Source of the DNA: Bacillus thuringiensis
GTDB lineage: Bacteria; Bacillota; Bacilli; Bacillales; Bacillaceae_G
Assembly (NCBI RefSeq): GCF_001182785.1
Contig: NZ_CP012099.1
Location: 4,400,501 to 4,464,500, forward strand
DNA: 64,000 nt
Direction of reading: 5' to 3'
Shown: positions 47,287 to 55,556 of the stretch, piece after piece
Position numbering within the stretch: position 1 is the stretch's first letter
Layout of the letters: each line of letters begins with the position of its first letter
Translations under genes and position numbers: made by a program
The notes under the pieces: model-generated
Database searches by the model: none
Told to the model about the DNA's origin: nothing
What the model saw: only the letters and a program-made list of their open reading frames with translations

Positions 47287-48488
47287 GCTTCCACCTTCTT
47301 TTGATTCACTTGGCTGTATACTTTCGTCGGTAAACCGAATAATGAAATGAATCCAACTGCTGCATCATGATTAAATTCATCTTGAGCAGTATATGTTGCT
47401 AATTTTTCATCGTATAAAGAGTATTCAGATTTACGTCCTTCTACAATCGCATGACCTTTAAATAATTTTACACGCACTGTACCTGTTACATTCTTTTGTG
47501 TTTCTTGTAAAAATGCATGAAGCGCTTGTTTTAAAGGTGAGAACCATAAACCGTTATAAATAAGTTCTGTTATTTTCTGTTCAATCACTGGTTTAAAATG
47601 CGCTACTTCTTTTACGTGTGTTAAATCTTCCAACTCTTTATGCGCAGTGATTAACGTCATTGCTGCTGGACATTCGTATACTTCACGAGATTTAATACCG
47701 ACAAGACGATTTTCTACGTGATCAATACGTCCAACGCCGTGTTTTCCAGCAAGCGCATTTAACGTTTTAATTAATTCTGAAAGTGAATATGCAGTGCCAT
47801 TTAAAGTCGTCGGTACGCCTGCTTCAAATCCGATTTCTACAAACTCTGGTTTATTCGGTGTATCTTCTAACGCTAATGTCATCTCATATGCATCTTCTGG
47901 TGGCGCTGCCCATGGATCTTCTAAAATTCCACATTCGTTGCTGCGTCCCCATAAGTTTTGATCAATTGAAAATGGGCTATCTAAATGAATCGGAATCGGC
48001 ACATCATTTTCTTTTGCATATGCAATTTCTTCTTCACGTGACCACTTCCATTCGCGTACAGGCGCAATCACTTCTAAGTAAGGATTTAATGCTTGAATAG
48101 AAACTTCAAAACGAACTTGATCATTTCCCTTTCCTGTACATCCGTGTGCAACTGCAGTTGCGCCTTCTTGTTCTGCGATTTCTACTAATTTCTTCGCAAT
48201 AAGCGGACGAGATAATGCAGAGACAAGAGGGTATTTCCCTTCGTATAATGTGTGTGCTTGCATCGCCATCAATGCATATTCATTCGCGAATTCTTCTTGA
48301 ACATCAATCATATATGATTTAATTGCACCTACTGAAAGTGCCTTTTCTTTCACAAACCCTAAGTCTTTTCCTTCCCCTAAATCTAAACAAAGTGCGATAA
48401 TATCATAATTCTTCTCTTGTAACCATTTAATTGCAACGGAAGTATCAAGACCTCCGGAATATGCTAATACAACTTTTTTCTTCTCCAT
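47283..48488 (-). CDS. argG: Argininosuccinate synthase
   Basis: ArgG joins citrulline and aspartate using ATP. The PP-loop [15 protein letters not shown] is at the N-terminus, and further substrate motifs are seen in [14 protein letters not shown] and [11 protein letters not shown]. The protein has 401 residues from the ATG at 48488, which lies 7 bases after GGGGG; the ORF to 48518 begins within an ARG box. It is the first gene of argGH, with operators in its promoter. Confidence 0.97.
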   Translation of the reverse strand: MEKKKVVLAYSGGLDTSVAIKWLQEKNYDIIALCLDLGEGKDLGFVKEKALSVGAIKSYMIDVQEEFANEYALMAMQAHTLYEGKYPLVSALSRPLIAKKLVEIAEQEGATAVAHGCTGKGNDQVRFEVSIQALNPYLEVIAPVREWKWSREEEIAYAKENDVPIPIHLDSPFSIDQNLWGRSNECGILEDPWAAPPEDAYEMTLALEDTPNKPEFVEIGFEAGVPTTLNGTAYSLSELIKTLNALAGKHGVGRIDHVENRLVGIKSREVYECPAAMTLITAHKELEDLTHVKEVAHFKPVIEQKITELIYNGLWFSPLKQALHAFLQETQKNVTGTVRVKLFKGHAIVEGRKSEYSLYDEKLATYTAQDEFNHDAAVGFISLFGLPTKVYSQVNQKKVEA

Positions 48489-48503
48489 TTTGCATCCCCC
48501 TAA

Positions 48504-48567
48504 AGAATAAATATTCATTTTCTTTTATAATAATTCACACTTTACCACCTTTCACAAAATGTATCAA
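48504..48567 (-). promoter_or_regulatory. argGH promoter with ARG boxes
   Basis: TTGATA (48562-48567) and TAAAGT (48539-48544) are 17 bases apart on the minus strand. A perfect ARG box, TGAATATTTATTCT, lies at 48504-48517, and a poorer TGTGAATTATTATAA at about 48525-48539 covers the transcription start. AhrC/ArgR with bound arginine is the expected repressor. Confidence 0.7.
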
Positions 48568-48654
48568 GAGTCATTTTCAAATTTTTTCAAACAATTTCGT
48601 CGAACTTCTTTCTGTTTTTCTGTACAATATAAGCAGGACAACGGGGGTGAACTT

Positions 48655-48972
48655 ATGGAAAATTATTTCTTATACGATGAACATCTAGGAATTGAAATTC
48701 CGCATTTACAAGAAGACTGGGAAGAAATCCCCGAAAAAATGCAACATGCTATTTTACTAAAATGGGAACAAGTTCGCGGGAAAATTCCTGATCGTATAAA
48801 AGAACTTGAGCACTATATTAATACAAAACAACATTATTTAAATAATGAAGAAGACTTCGAAGTTTCTTGTAAACTAAATTCAGAAATTGCCGATCTTGCT
48901 TCTATCATTAATGACCTTTGGCTTTGGTATCGACTCACTCAAAATGTATCTGAGGGGAAAGCACACCAATGA
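48655..48972 (+). CDS. Protein of unknown function, 105 residues
   Basis: An acidic, helical soluble protein (MENYFLYDEHLGIEIPHLQE and onward). The ATG at 48655 lies 7 bases after GGGGG; the frame upstream to 48559 has no site. It is divergent from argG. I do not recognise it. Confidence 0.65.
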   Translation: MENYFLYDEHLGIEIPHLQEDWEEIPEKMQHAILLKWEQVRGKIPDRIKELEHYINTKQHYLNNEEDFEVSCKLNSEIADLASIINDLWLWYRLTQNVSEGKAHQ

Positions 48973-49012
48973 AAAAAGCATGCCCCTCAATTACTTTGGG
49001 TCATGCTTTTTT
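48972..49012. terminator. Bidirectional terminator
   Basis: An 11-bp stem AAAAAAGCATG / CATGCTTTTTT between convergent genes, with T-runs on both sides. Confidence 0.92.
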
Positions 49013-49195
49013 GTCGTAACAAGATTTACAATATATCTCTTGTGCTGTTTTCGCCAAACATACATCAAATGGACCAACTAATATACTTCTTTCTTTCGGC
49101 AACTTTACAAAAGCAACAAGCTCTTCTTCATATTGAATTTTTTTCTGACATGAAATGCATATTAATTCTTTTCTTTTGAACATGTCTTTTAGCAT
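49001..49195 (-). CDS. Small double-CxxC protein
   Basis: A 64-residue protein with CISC near residue 13 and CKSC near residue 57, spaced as for one zinc site. Similar small bacilli proteins are often labelled as Fe3+-hydroxamate binding proteins in databases, but nothing in the sequence supports that. A GGGGAG site precedes the ATG by 9 bases. It ends inside the shared terminator. Confidence 0.65.
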   Translation of the reverse strand: MLKDMFKRKELICISCQKKIQYEEELVAFVKLPKERSILVGPFDVCLAKTAQEIYCKSCYDKKA

Positions 49196-49319
49196 CTCTT
49201 CACTCTCCCCTTCATCTATCTATATTAATATACTCTCATAATAGTTAAGGATTGTAAAAAAATGACACATTCCGAATCGAATGCTTCATATACTATGTAC
49301 AAAAGGAGGTCTCAAACCT

Positions 49320-49418
49320 ATGCGCGCTTTCGTTATTATCGCTTTAACTTTTTTAAGTGTGATTAGTTGGGATGCGTTTTTTAAAGATAAAAATGATGAA
49401 AAGAATACAACTGAATAA
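49320..49418 (+). CDS. Very small membrane peptide, 32 residues
   Basis: AAAGGAGG lies 10 bases before the ATG. The product begins MRAFVIIALTFLSVISWDAF and has a charged tail. One membrane helix is likely. It shares the MR start, hydrophobic helix and SWD with the peptide at 11850. No function is known. Confidence 0.5.
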   Translation: MRAFVIIALTFLSVISWDAFFKDKNDEKNTTE

Positions 49419-49573
49419 AACCCTTTTTTCTTACTTATTGGACAAACCTTTACAAACTGTCCAATCCTCCAAAATAACTTAGGCTTTTCTACAAAAATAT
49501 TTAAACATAACATTTTTTGTAGATTCCCTCCGTTTATTGTCGGTTTCCATCCGCATACATTTTTTAAAAGTAT

Positions 49574-49581
49574 GATATAAT
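49574..49581 (+). promoter_or_regulatory. Extended -10 promoter of the leader-yitT transcript
   Basis: TGATATAAT at 49573-49581 has the extended -10 form TGnTATAAT. No good -35 was found 17 bases upstream. Transcription would start near 49588 and the leader to the YitT gene would be about 460 bases. Confidence 0.55.
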
Positions 49582-49614
49582 AGTATAAATCTTGAAGGAA
49601 GGGATTTTGATATC

Positions 49615-49665
49615 ATGATCGCTCGAAGGAGCATGTGGCATCGTATTGACGAATCATACACGTAG
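49615..49665 (+). CDS. Leader peptide 1 (16 residues)
   Basis: The ATG is about 9 bases after AAGGAAGGG. The peptide is MIARRSMWHRIDESYT, with its TAG directly followed by a CG and the left arm of a hairpin (49666-49709). It shares 9 of 16 residues with leader peptide 2, and several matching codons differ at the third base, which points to selection on the peptide. Confidence 0.6.
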   Translation: MIARRSMWHRIDESYT

Positions 49666-49709
49666 CGTATTTTTCAGCTCAGATACTTTAGTCTAGCGAA
49701 AAAAATACG
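49666..49709 (+). other. Leader hairpin 1
   Basis: CGTATTTTT (49666-49674) pairs with AAAAATACG (49701-49709), with an inner CTCAGA/TCTAG stem. The ribosome binding site GAGTGGGG of the next short ORF follows directly. Confidence 0.6.
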
Positions 49710-49723
49710 AGAGTGGGGAAATT

Positions 49724-49774
49724 ATGATTGCCCGAAGGATAATTTGGCAAAAAAAAGACTCTTCTTACACATAG
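49724..49774 (+). CDS. Leader peptide 2 (16 residues)
   Basis: The ATG is about 6 bases after GTGGGG. The peptide is MIARRIIWQKKDSSYT, the same length as leader peptide 1 and ending in the same SYT and TAG-CG junction before a hairpin arm. Confidence 0.6.
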   Translation: MIARRIIWQKKDSSYT

Positions 49775-49775
49775 C

Positions 49776-49814
49776 GTTTTGTTTAGGACTTAATTGTTAC
49801 TAACTAAACAAAAC
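49776..49814 (+). other. Leader hairpin 2
   Basis: GTTTTGTTTAG (49776-49786) pairs perfectly with CTAAACAAAAC (49804-49814). The right arm can pair equally well with the identical copy GTTTTGTTTAG at 49855-49865, so hairpins 2 and 3 exclude an alternative structure. Confidence 0.65.
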
Positions 49815-49835
49815 AAAGAAGAGCAGGATTGCTAA

Positions 49836-49865
49836 ATGACGAATCCTACTCCACGTTTTGTTTAG
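49836..49865 (+). CDS. Leader peptide 3, decayed unit (9 residues)
   Basis: An ATG after AGGA opens MTNPTPRFV. In another frame the DNA GACGAATCCTACTCCACG is similar to the DESYT end of leader peptide 1 (GACGAATCATACACG). This is therefore probably a shifted relic of a third leader unit. It is followed by hairpin 3. Confidence 0.4.
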   Translation: MTNPTPRFV

Positions 49866-49890
49866 TCGTTTTAAGACTTAAACTAAAACG
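49854..49890 (+). other. Leader hairpin 3
   Basis: CGTTTT (49854-49859) with its following TTTAGTC pairs with GACTTAA and CTAAAACG (ending at 49890). The left arm is an exact copy of the left arm of hairpin 2. Confidence 0.55.
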
Positions 49891-49906
49891 AAGGTAGGGA
49901 GAATTG

Positions 49907-49948
49907 ATGGACGAGAGGATTATTCGTTATTTCTTCAGCGACATATAG
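49907..49948 (+). CDS. Leader peptide 4 (13 residues)
   Basis: The ATG is 6-7 bases after AGGGAG. The peptide is MDERIIRYFFSDI. Its TAG is directly followed by CG and the first arm of hairpin 4, as in units 1 and 2. The sequence of the peptide is not clearly related to the others. Confidence 0.5.
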   Translation: MDERIIRYFFSDI

Positions 49949-50032
49949 CGTAGTTAGTTTTTTCGTAAACTAACTGAAAGCTACATGTGAGCTCGTAGTT
50001 AGTTTACAACACAAAAAGGACTACTAACTACG
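49949..50032 (+). other. Leader hairpins 4a/4b, alternative pairings
   Basis: Four arms are present: 1, AGTTAGTTT (49952-49960); 2, AAACTAACT (49967-49975); 3, CGTAGTTAGTTT (49994-50005); 4, ACTAACTACG (50023-50032). Pairing 1:2 with 3:4 competes with 2:3, the layout of translational attenuators. The yitT ribosome binding site AAGAAGGA begins a few bases after arm 4. Confidence 0.65.
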
Positions 50033-50048
50033 GAAAGAAGGAATAACG

Positions 50049-50711
50049 ATGAGGAACATCCAAAGTCGGCAAATTATTAAAGAAATTTTTATGGTTTTAA
50101 TCGGTTCATTTATTTTAGCAGCAGCGCTATATCATATTCACTTTCAAAACCACTTAACAGAAGGTGGATTTGTCGGAATTGCACTATTCATTCAAAACTT
50201 TTATGATATTTCACCATCTATTTCAACTGTAATCATGGATATCCCAATTATTTTACTGTGTGCTTCATTTTTAGGTAAAAAAATGGTTGGCTATTCATTC
50301 TTAGGTTCAATTTCATTCGGAGTATTTTATTCCTTTATGGAAAATTATTCTCCATTTACGGTAGATTTATCAAATAACTTATTTATAGCTGCAGTAGTTG
50401 GCGGTGCGTTAGCTGGTATTGGACTCGGTTTTATATTGCGATTTGGCGGTGCAACCGGTGGAGACGATATTTTAACAATTGTATTAAGTAAACGAACTCG
50501 TTTTACAATTGGGCAAATTTTCTTCGTCTTTGACGCGATTGTTCTTGCGCTTTCATTATATTATTTAAATTGGACTGAAATTGCTTTTACTATTCTTTCG
50601 ATTGCCGTACAGGCCAAAACATTGGATTTAATTTATTATCCAAAAACAGAAAAAACAGCAGAAAAGCAGCCAGTATCTGTTCCAATGTCCAAAAAACATG
50701 CAACAAATTAA
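50049..50711 (+). CDS. YitT family (UPF0750) membrane protein
   Basis: A 220-residue protein with five membrane helices and YitT signatures (HLTEGGFVGIALFIQ near residue 37, GGALAGIGLGFILRFGGATGGDD near 120). It lacks the C-terminal DUF2179 domain found in longer YitT proteins and ends in a short polar tail. The family's transported substrate is not established. It is preceded by an elaborate leader with four short ORFs. Confidence 0.87.
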   Translation: MRNIQSRQIIKEIFMVLIGSFILAAALYHIHFQNHLTEGGFVGIALFIQNFYDISPSISTVIMDIPIILLCASFLGKKMVGYSFLGSISFGVFYSFMENYSPFTVDLSNNLFIAAVVGGALAGIGLGFILRFGGATGGDDILTIVLSKRTRFTIGQIFFVFDAIVLALSLYYLNWTEIAFTILSIAVQAKTLDLIYYPKTEKTAEKQPVSVPMSKKHATN

Positions 50712-50744
50712 AAAAGCGAAAGGCTTCGGCCTCTCGCTTTTTTT
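50711..50744. terminator. Bidirectional terminator after the YitT gene
   Basis: The stem AAAAAGCGAAAGG / CCTCTCGCTTTTT (one mismatch) with a CTTCGG-type loop and seven T residues on the plus strand. Confidence 0.93.
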
Positions 50745-51576
50745 ACGCTCTTTTTTCTTTCTCGACTATATGGCGCACTTGATAAAATCTATTTGCAAAT
50801 TCAGTAACATTTCTTGTTAAACGATAATTCACTGTAGATCCAATTGCCATTCCAATTACCGGAATACCTTGGAATAATTTACGACGAAGAGCATAAATCG
50901 AAAATGTCTTCAAAATTTGTTTTAACACAACTTCAGTAGAAGCTGTTTGTAACACTGCTTCGTCTCCTTCATAAAAGAACGAATCTTCTTGTTCCAGCTC
51001 TTGCAATAAATTGTACCATGCGTATTGCTGAAGTCTTCCTGGTAGTAATGACGCGTGAAACACCTTTAACGCAAGCATCATTTCATATGGCTTGTTCACA
51101 TCATGCCCAAATGATGTTGCAATAAGTTGGACCGCCTTCACATTTAACGCGATCATAACCGGAAAATCCGCCGTTAATAATAATAAACCTCCAGCACCTG
51201 TCGCCCCGCCTTGCACAAATGAATATAGACGATGACGTGCTGTTTGCTGCTCTGCTATGTATGTTAACTGATCAATAGACAATGCTTTCAAATCTTCAAG
51301 CTGTTCAATCGATTCATCAAATAATCTCGATGTTCCTAAAATCCGATTACGTGCATCTAACTGTGCTTGTGAACTTTGAATAAATGCATGCAAATGAAAG
51401 AGCCATCCATCTGCTTTCGTGAAGAATTCTTTTCGCTTTTTCTCAGGTAATTTCGCAACTGTAGTATGTAACCATTTATCAAACACTTTTTGAAAATCGG
51501 TCGCTTCTTGCTCAACTAATTGCGCTTCCCATTCTTTTATATTGTCTAAAATGGCTTGTTCTCGCTTCGATCGCAT
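50743..51576 (-). CDS. EcsC family protein
   Basis: A 277-residue protein with a helical N-terminal half and a membrane-associated centre (GGATGAGGLLLLTADFPVMI, then KVFHASLLPGRLQQYAWY) that fits EcsC. EcsC is encoded with an ABC transporter in B. subtilis but stands alone here. The ATG at 51576 follows GAGGTGG at 8 bases. Function unknown. Confidence 0.82.
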   Translation of the reverse strand: MRSKREQAILDNIKEWEAQLVEQEATDFQKVFDKWLHTTVAKLPEKKRKEFFTKADGWLFHLHAFIQSSQAQLDARNRILGTSRLFDESIEQLEDLKALSIDQLTYIAEQQTARHRLYSFVQGGATGAGGLLLLTADFPVMIALNVKAVQLIATSFGHDVNKPYEMMLALKVFHASLLPGRLQQYAWYNLLQELEQEDSFFYEGDEAVLQTASTEVVLKQILKTFSIYALRRKLFQGIPVIGMAIGSTVNYRLTRNVTEFANRFYQVRHIVEKEKRA

Positions 51577-51704
51577 CGTAACAACCACCTCGTTCGATTT
51601 TTTTCTATTGTAACATATTTCTGCTTATTCTTTACAAATATGCTTGTATATCTCTTTTCACATAACCTTTATGAGTGACATAAAATAATGGCAAAAAGGA
51701 TGAG

Positions 51705-52349
51705 ATGCTTCACATGAATCTATCCAATCTAAAACAAAATTATAACGCAGTATTCAGCTTAGGACAAAACTGTTGGCCTGCTTGGGCATTATATCAATTA
51801 GAATTATCACCATTTTTTGGCGTTATTGATTTTATGCTAAGTCCTTCATTAACGAAAGTAAATTTATTATTACAAAATCGATTTGACCGTTTTTTAAATT
51901 TCGAAAATCTATCCTTCATCTCATTTTGGGATGATGATGCCAAATTAAGATTAAGGGACAACCTTTATGAAATTGACTCCTGTCATGACTTTAAAACAGA
52001 TGTAAACACACCAACTTCTTGGCCTTCTTATACAGAAATTAAGTTAAACTATGAACATCGAATTAATCGTTTTCTAACTACAATTGAAACGGCAGAATCC
52101 ATATTGTTTATTCGAACTGGAGGAACATATGAAGAAGCATGTTCCCTAGAACAAATTTTATCTCAAATCGTTACACATACATTCTCTGTCCTATTACTAA
52201 TTCCTGCCGATATACCAACTATCACCCAAGAAGATTGGGGATTACAACATACTTGCGTTATGAAATGTCCTATTATGGATGTATACCAATACAATGAAGC
52301 ATTTTGGAAAGAGTTATTTGATGGAATTACAGTTAGACCGCACACTTAA
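51705..52349 (+). CDS. DUF1796 putative cysteine peptidase
   Basis: A 214-residue soluble protein with FSLGQNCWPAWALYQ (candidate nucleophile Cys23), SCHDFKTD (candidate His) and the ESILFIRTGG strand, as in the papain-like DUF1796 group. The ATG at 51705 lies 4 bases after AAGGATGAG; one at 51714 is also possible. Substrate unknown. Confidence 0.75.
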   Translation: MLHMNLSNLKQNYNAVFSLGQNCWPAWALYQLELSPFFGVIDFMLSPSLTKVNLLLQNRFDRFLNFENLSFISFWDDDAKLRLRDNLYEIDSCHDFKTDVNTPTSWPSYTEIKLNYEHRINRFLTTIETAESILFIRTGGTYEEACSLEQILSQIVTHTFSVLLLIPADIPTITQEDWGLQHTCVMKCPIMDVYQYNEAFWKELFDGITVRPHT

Positions 52350-52419
52350 ATACACGATACTTTTATCACACCATACATTATAATCGTCCTTATACGAAAC
52401 AAATAAGGAGTGATTCTAT

Positions 52420-52854
52420 ATGTATCCACGTGCAAAGGCTTTCGGTCTTGCTGTACATCAGGATCGCCTTCTCGTACAAGAATATCATACAGAAGGCGAA
52501 ACATATTATCGTCCTCTTGGCGGTTCCATTGAACTTGGTGAAAAATCAGCACATACTGTTATTCTGGAGTTTAAAGAAGAGCTTCATACGGAGATAGAAA
52601 TCATCAATTATTTAGGTTGTTTAGAAAATGTCTTTCATCTAGATGGGGGCATTGGTCATGAAATCATTCAACTATATTCTTTGCGTTTATTGGACACATC
52701 ACTATATGAAATGAAAATATTAAATATACAAGATGAGCAAACAGTAGCGTATGCGAAATGGATTCCTATTACGGCATTCATTCAGAAAGAAAAAATACTA
52801 TATCCAGATGGAGTTTTAAAATACATCCAAAAGAAAAAAGACGAAATCCTGTAG
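52420..52854 (+). CDS. Nudix hydrolase, divergent Nudix box
   Basis: A 144-residue protein with a Nudix box at GGSIELGEKSAHTVILEFKE and EL after it. The key Glu residues (EFKEE) are kept, but the usual Arg before the first Glu is Leu and the Gly after EE is replaced. It likely hydrolyses a nucleoside-diphosphate-linked substrate; specificity cannot be read. The strong AAGGAG site is 9 bases before the ATG. Confidence 0.83.
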   Translation: MYPRAKAFGLAVHQDRLLVQEYHTEGETYYRPLGGSIELGEKSAHTVILEFKEELHTEIEIINYLGCLENVFHLDGGIGHEIIQLYSLRLLDTSLYEMKILNIQDEQTVAYAKWIPITAFIQKEKILYPDGVLKYIQKKKDEIL

Positions 52855-52866
52855 GATCTCGTCTTT
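52838..52866. terminator. Bidirectional terminator between the Nudix gene and ackA
   Basis: The stem AAGACGAAATCC / GGATCTCGTCTT (one mismatch) overlaps the Nudix stop codon, with T residues on both outer sides. Confidence 0.85.
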
Positions 52867-52877
52867 CTTTTCATATA

Positions 52878-54071
52878 TTAACCAATATCTCCAAGACGTA
52901 ATACGTCACGAGCAATCATAACTTCTTCGTCAGTTGGAATTACGATAATTTTTACTGGAGAGTGTGGGAAGCTGATGAATGCTTCTTCACCGAATACGTT
53001 ATTACGTTTTACATCGAAGTATACGCCCATGTACTCAAGGCCTTCTAATACACGCTCACGAATAATCGCACTGTTCTCACCTACACCAGCTGTAAAGATG
53101 ATTGCGTCTACACCCTTCATACGAGCTGTGTAAGAACCGATGTATTTGTGGATACGGCTTACGAATACATCAAGTGCTACTTTCGCACGGTGGTCGCCTT
53201 CTTCTTCTTTCGCAATGATGTCACGTAGGTCACTAGAGTAACCAGTAAGACCTAACATACCACTCTTCTTGTTTAATACGTTAACTACTTCTTCTACTGT
53301 TTGGCCTGTTTTTTCCATGATGTATGGAATTAACGCAGGGTCAAGGTTACCAGAACGTGTACCCATTGTTACACCAGCAAGTGGAGTGAAGCCCATAGAA
53401 GTATCGATAGATTTACCGCCTTCTACTGCTGCGATACTTGCACCGTTACCTAAGTGACAAGAAAGTAAGCTTAAGCTTTCAATTGGACGACCTAATAATT
53501 CAGCCGCACGTTCAGTTACATATTTATGAGAAGTTCCGTGGAAACCGTATTTACGGATGCCGAATTTTTCATAGTACTCATATGGTAAGCTGTATAGGAA
53601 TGCAGATTCCGGCATTGTTTGGTGGAATGCTGTATCGAATACTGCTACTGCTGGTACGTTTGGTAATACTTCTTTGAATGCTTTAATACCAACAACGTTT
53701 GCTGGGTTATGAAGTGGTGCTAAATCGCTTAATTCTTCGATATCAGCTAATACTTCATCAGTAATTAAAACAGAGTCAGCAAATTTTTCGCCGCCGTGAA
53801 CAACACGGTGACCGATACCGCCAATCTCATCTAGAGATTTAACGATTCCGTTTTCAGTTAATTTTTTAAGAAGCATATTAACTGCTACTGCGTGATCTGG
53901 AATGTTTGTAATTTCTTTTTGTTTTTCGCCATCTACAGTAATAGTGAAGATACTATCTTCTAAACCGATACGTTCTACTAAACCTTTTGTTAATACTGTT
54001 TCACTTGGCATTTCAAATAATTGGAATTTTAAGGAAGAGCTTCCTGCGTTAATCGCGATGATTTTTGACAT
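52878..54071 (-). CDS. ackA: Acetate kinase
   Basis: AckA makes ATP and acetate from acetyl phosphate during overflow metabolism. The 397-residue protein has [16 protein letters not shown] at the N-terminus, [13 protein letters not shown], the catalytic [23 protein letters not shown] and [11 protein letters not shown]. The leader region carries a cre-like site, as in B. subtilis where CcpA activates ackA. Confidence 0.97.
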   Translation of the reverse strand: MSKIIAINAGSSSLKFQLFEMPSETVLTKGLVERIGLEDSIFTITVDGEKQKEITNIPDHAVAVNMLLKKLTENGIVKSLDEIGGIGHRVVHGGEKFADSVLITDEVLADIEELSDLAPLHNPANVVGIKAFKEVLPNVPAVAVFDTAFHQTMPESAFLYSLPYEYYEKFGIRKYGFHGTSHKYVTERAAELLGRPIESLSLLSCHLGNGASIAAVEGGKSIDTSMGFTPLAGVTMGTRSGNLDPALIPYIMEKTGQTVEEVVNVLNKKSGMLGLTGYSSDLRDIIAKEEEGDHRAKVALDVFVSRIHKYIGSYTARMKGVDAIIFTAGVGENSAIIRERVLEGLEYMGVYFDVKRNNVFGEEAFISFPHSPVKIIVIPTDEEVMIARDVLRLGDIG

Positions 54072-54370
54072 CTAGTCTTTCGCCCCTTTTTCTCTTGGTA
54101 GTTGTGTGGATGTTTCCACAAACCGCTCGATTTTATCTAATCAAATTTACTAAATATGAAAACGTTTCATCATTAGCAAATTTTATACTCACGATTTTAA
54201 TTTAAACATCGTCCGACATATATTTCAAGTGAAAAAATTGTAACACCAAGAAAAAATATATATTACAGATTTCAAAAAAATTCAGTTAAATCTAGTATAT
54301 ATTTAAAAATATGACATATTATATAAAACTGTACTACATAAATCACTAACTCTGTTACATATACCCAGCT
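54072..54370. other. ackA-ytxK intergenic
   Basis: No gene is seen besides the cre-like site. The part near ytxK is almost only A and T and shows no clear terminator. Confidence 0.4.
54157..54169 (-). promoter_or_regulatory. cre-like site upstream of ackA
   Basis: TGAAAACGTTTCA lies 86 bases before the ackA start. It is one base shorter than a standard 14-base CcpA cre but has the same inverted core. Confidence 0.45.
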
Positions 54371-55363
54371 TTATTTATGTGTTGCAAACCAAGTATTTAA
54401 TTGATCCATAATATTCTCCATCGCCTTCATGTTAGAGAATTTAGGCAACTCCACTAATAACGCCTGTTTTGGCATTGTTACATTAGAGCCTTTCTTTTGG
54501 AGAACAAATATACTTTTTGCATTTTTCTCGTTTTTAAACATGGAAACAGGAAGCTGTAATAACCCTTGAATAAAGCATGTTTCTTTAATAAATGCATGTA
54601 ATTTTGGTGCCTGGTCACTTTCAAAAATAAAGTTTGGTACTAAGAAGAATAAGTACCCGCCCTCTTTCGTATGTTTCACACTTTGTTCAATAAATAAGTG
54701 ATGGGCATACGACATTCCTTCATCTGCTTTTAATTTATATTCACTTGCACCGATTTCGTTTGGATAGTAACCAATCGGTAAGTCTGAAACGACTGCATCA
54801 ACTGGATCGATATAAAGTGGTGCTAGTCCATCTTGATGGAAGAATTCGATTGCATGCTTTTGTAAATTTGCATTTACTAAAGCAAGTTTAATTAGCACTT
54901 CATCCACTTCTACACCAAATCCACTCATTGTTAGTCCTTCTTTGGCGCTATTAAACACTGTAGTCATTAAATTTCCTGTTCCAATTGCAGGATCTAAAAC
55001 TGTAATTTCGTTTTGACCTTGCATAAATTTATGGAATAAGTAACTCATGAACATCCCAACTGCATCAGGCGTCATTTCATGATTGGCTTGTACGCCTTCT
55101 TTCATTCCTTTTAAGATGGCTAACTGAAATGCTTTACGAATTTCTTCACCTTTATATGTTTCTTCATTAAACCTACTATATTCACGATTCAGCCTTTCAA
55201 TTGCTGATTCGGATAATTCCTCTTGTAAAATCGCTCCCTCAAACAAGTTATCACCTGTTTCTACAAGCGCCTCTAAATATGTCACATCTAATTCTTTACG
55301 TAAAACTACCGCAGAAGAATCAAAAATAGAAAATAATGTTTCCACTGTCTGACTCACGTACAT
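54371..55363 (-). CDS. ytxK: SAM-dependent methyltransferase YtxK
   Basis: A 330-residue class I methyltransferase related to N6-adenine DNA methyltransferases. The SAM loop is TVLDPAIGTGNLMTTV; in place of NPPY it has SDLPIGYYP, so adenine methylation is uncertain. A helical N-terminal domain precedes it. The position between ackA and tpx is that of ytxK in B. subtilis. Confidence 0.85.
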   Translation of the reverse strand: MYVSQTVETLFSIFDSSAVVLRKELDVTYLEALVETGDNLFEGAILQEELSESAIERLNREYSRFNEETYKGEEIRKAFQLAILKGMKEGVQANHEMTPDAVGMFMSYLFHKFMQGQNEITVLDPAIGTGNLMTTVFNSAKEGLTMSGFGVEVDEVLIKLALVNANLQKHAIEFFHQDGLAPLYIDPVDAVVSDLPIGYYPNEIGASEYKLKADEGMSYAHHLFIEQSVKHTKEGGYLFFLVPNFIFESDQAPKLHAFIKETCFIQGLLQLPVSMFKNEKNAKSIFVLQKKGSNVTMPKQALLVELPKFSNMKAMENIMDQLNTWFATHK

Positions 55364-55474
55364 TCCTCCTTCTCTCTTTTACACATAACTTATATCATAC
55401 CACAAAGTGATTTTTTCCAAAAAGAAAAAGCGACCTCCTGTAAAGAGCTCCCTCTCAAGTTATATATGATATAA

Positions 55475-55526
55475 CGTTTTTTCTCATATATCGGCACCGT
55501 TACGCAGCGATATATGAGAAAAAACG
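55475..55526. repeat. Perfect 19-bp inverted repeat between ytxK and tpx
   Basis: CGTTTTTTCTCATATATCG (55475-55493) and its exact complement (55508-55526) flank a 14-base loop that contains CACCGTTACGCAG. The right arm runs directly into the tpx terminator. The origin is unknown. Confidence 0.75.
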
Positions 55527-55544
55527 ACCTCTTTATAAGAGGTC
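55526..55544 (-). terminator. tpx terminator
   Basis: GACCTCTT / AAGAGGTC with a 3-base loop, followed on the minus strand by GTTTTTTCT. Confidence 0.85.
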
Positions 55545-55556
55545 ATTTCCTTCACA

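Noticed and set aside
49286..49661. Minus-strand frames opposite the tiny peptide gene and leader peptide 1
   Set aside because: Both are antisense shadows without ribosome binding sites.
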